A DNA stretch of 14,314 bases from Ilumatobacteraceae bacterium (GTDB lineage Bacteria; Actinomycetota; Acidimicrobiia; Acidimicrobiales; Ilumatobacteraceae). This document shows, piece by piece, positions 13,076 to 14,314 of this stretch. Location of the stretch: assembly GCA_023253435.1 (NCBI GenBank), contig JALRGJ010000018.1, positions 1 to 14,314 of the forward strand, written 5' to 3'. Position numbers and translations under genes: made by a program. How positions within the stretch are numbered: position 1 is the first letter of the stretch; each line of letters starts with the position of its first letter. A model generated the notes under the pieces. That model did no database searches. It was not told the origin of the DNA and saw nothing but the letters and a program-made list of their open reading frames with translations.

Positions 13076-14314
13076 ATGGCGATCATTGAAAGACCATCAC
13101 AAGAAGTCACTACGGAAGTAGTGACCAATAGCTCCAGCCTCGGGGCAATCAAACGACCAGTCACCTCCAGTGGCTGGCGCGAATGGTTGTTTACCGTTGA
13201 TCACAAGAAGATCGGAATCATGTATGGCGTAGTTGCCATGTTCTTCTTCATTGTGGGTGGTGTGGAAGCACTTCTCATTCGTTTGCAGTTGGCTGCACCA
13301 GACGGACGCATTCTCAGCGCCGACCAATACAACCAAATGTTCACAATGCACGCCACCACCATGGTGTTCCTTTTTGCCATGCCAATGGCCGGTGCATTTG
13401 CAAACTATTTCTTGCCATTACAAATTGGCGCCCGAGACGTTGCCTTCCCACGTTTGAACGCTTTGTCTTTGTGGCTCCTCGTTGTGGGCGGAATAGTCCT
13501 GAACGCATCGTGGTTCTTGGGTGGGGCCGCAGACGGTGGCTGGTTCATGTATGCGCCAAACAGTGGCCCAGTGTTCTCACCAAGTAATGGTGTTGACTTT
13601 TGGGTACTTGGTTTGCAGGTTGCAGGTGTTGCATCTTTGATTGGTTCCATCAACCTCATTGTCACCGTGCTCAATATGCGCGCCCCCGGAATGTCGTTGA
13701 TGAAAATGCCAGTGTTCACTTGGATGATCTTGGTTGTGCAGTTCCTCTTGGTGTTCTCACTCCCAGTGATCACCGTGGCACTTGTGCTTCTTATGTTCCA
13801 GCGCTCGTACGGTGCAACGTTCTTCGATGTTTCCCAAGGCGCAGACCCACTGTTGTGGCAGCACCTGTTCTGGATCTTCGGACACCCTGAGGTATACGTA
13901 TTGATTTTGCCGGCCTTCGGAATCATTTCTGAAGTGTTGCCAACCTTCTCTCGTAAGCCTTTGTTTGGTTATCCGTTTGTGGTGTTCTCGGGTGCAGCGA
14001 TTGGTTTCGTGGGTTGGGGCGTGTGGGCACACCACATGTTTGCTTCTGGACTCGGACCAGTTTCAGTTGCAGTGTTCTCTATTGCCACCATGGCGATTGC
14101 CGTTCCAACGGGCGTCAAGGTGGTCAACTGGACCATGACACTGTGGGGTGGAAAACTTGAGTTCACTGCCGCAATGAAATTTGCCGTTGGTCTCATTGTG
14201 TTATTCACCATTGGTGGACTGTCGGGAGTTACCCACTCTGTTGCTCCATCAGACACTCAACAAACTGACACCTATTACATCGTGGCGCACTTCCACTATG
14301 TGCTCTTTGGTGGT
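13076..14314 (+). CDS. ctaD: Cytochrome c oxidase subunit I, 3' end missing
   Basis: Catalytic subunit of the heme-copper oxidase: reduces oxygen to water at heme a3-CuB and pumps protons. 413 codons are visible of an expected 550 or so. All ligands in this part are present: His92 in MHATT (heme a), GHPEVY with CuB His270 and cross-linked Tyr274 (Glu272 of the D-channel between them), His319-His320 (CuB), and HFHY with His405 (heme a3) and His407 (heme a). DHKKIG, PLQIGARDVAFPRL and NMRAPGM are also typical of type A oxidases. The start is ATG 13076 with GGAG seven bases upstream. It directly follows ctaC, and together they form the catalytic core, in contrast to the ligand-free homologue 3 kb upstream. 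Confidence 0.97.
   Translation, partial: MAIIERPSQEVTTEVVTNSSSLGAIKRPVTSSGWREWLFTVDHKKIGIMYGVVAMFFFIVGGVEALLIRLQLAAPDGRILSADQYNQMFTMHATTMVFLFAMPMAGAFANYFLPLQIGARDVAFPRLNALSLWLLVVGGIVLNASWFLGGAADGGWFMYAPNSGPVFSPSNGVDFWVLGLQVAGVASLIGSINLIVTVLNMRAPGMSLMKMPVFTWMILVVQFLLVFSLPVITVALVLLMFQRSYGATFFDVSQGADPLLWQHLFWIFGHPEVYVLILPAFGIISEVLPTFSRKPLFGYPFVVFSGAAIGFVGWGVWAHHMFASGLGPVSVAVFSIATMAIAVPTGVKVVNWTMTLWGGKLEFTAAMKFAVGLIVLFTIGGLSGVTHSVAPSDTQQTDTYYIVAHFHYVLFGG

Noticed and set aside
1..14314. Insertion sequences, CRISPR arrays, integrases or attachment sites
   Set aside because: No transposase, recombinase, spaced repeats or tRNA-end duplications were seen; the tRNA cluster shows no inserted element.

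Overview
The window looks like a chromosomal stretch from an actinobacterium with medium GC content (roughly half). A freshwater or marine member of the Acidimicrobiia, such as an Ilumatobacter-like lineage, is my best guess. The guess rests on the ClpS/DUF2017 pair, a caa3-type oxidase cluster with cytochrome c fused to subunit II, and the actinobacterial look of the small basic protein at 3683-4099. It is inference, because no rRNA or other marker is present.

Left part (1-6112): a HisD-family dehydrogenase runs leftward off the window edge. Divergent from it, purA and purB overlap by 4 bp and encode the two purine enzymes that lead to AMP (PurB also acts earlier in IMP synthesis). A small basic protein of unknown function converges on purB. 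It is divergent from a rightward run of pyrE (pyrimidine synthesis), a cupredoxin-like lipoprotein and a TesB-type acyl-CoA thioesterase. The last two overlap by 4 bp.

Middle (6123-7334), all on the minus strand: clpS, a DUF2017 gene (4-bp overlap), then tRNA-Glu(TTC), tRNA-Asp(GTC) and tRNA-Phe(GAA). The spacers around these tRNAs are packed with short, near-perfect stem-loops.

Right part (7392-14314): a rightward respiratory block. It starts with ctaB (heme O synthase), divergent from clpS. It ends with ctaC (lipoprotein subunit II with CuA and a fused cytochrome c) and ctaD (subunit I, cut by the window edge, with all expected metal ligands seen so far). Between ctaB and ctaC lie three tightly packed genes. 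They encode a subunit I homologue that has lost the CuB and heme a3 ligands and the cross-linked tyrosine, a subunit III homologue that has lost its conserved histidines, and a seven-helix membrane protein with a cupredoxin-like tail. This three-gene module, inferred to be an accessory part of the oxidase, is the most interesting content. Its first gene has a structured leader with mutually exclusive stems.

There is no mobile element, CRISPR array, rRNA or origin. No gene-free stretch exceeds about 160 bases except the tRNA region, which is described below.
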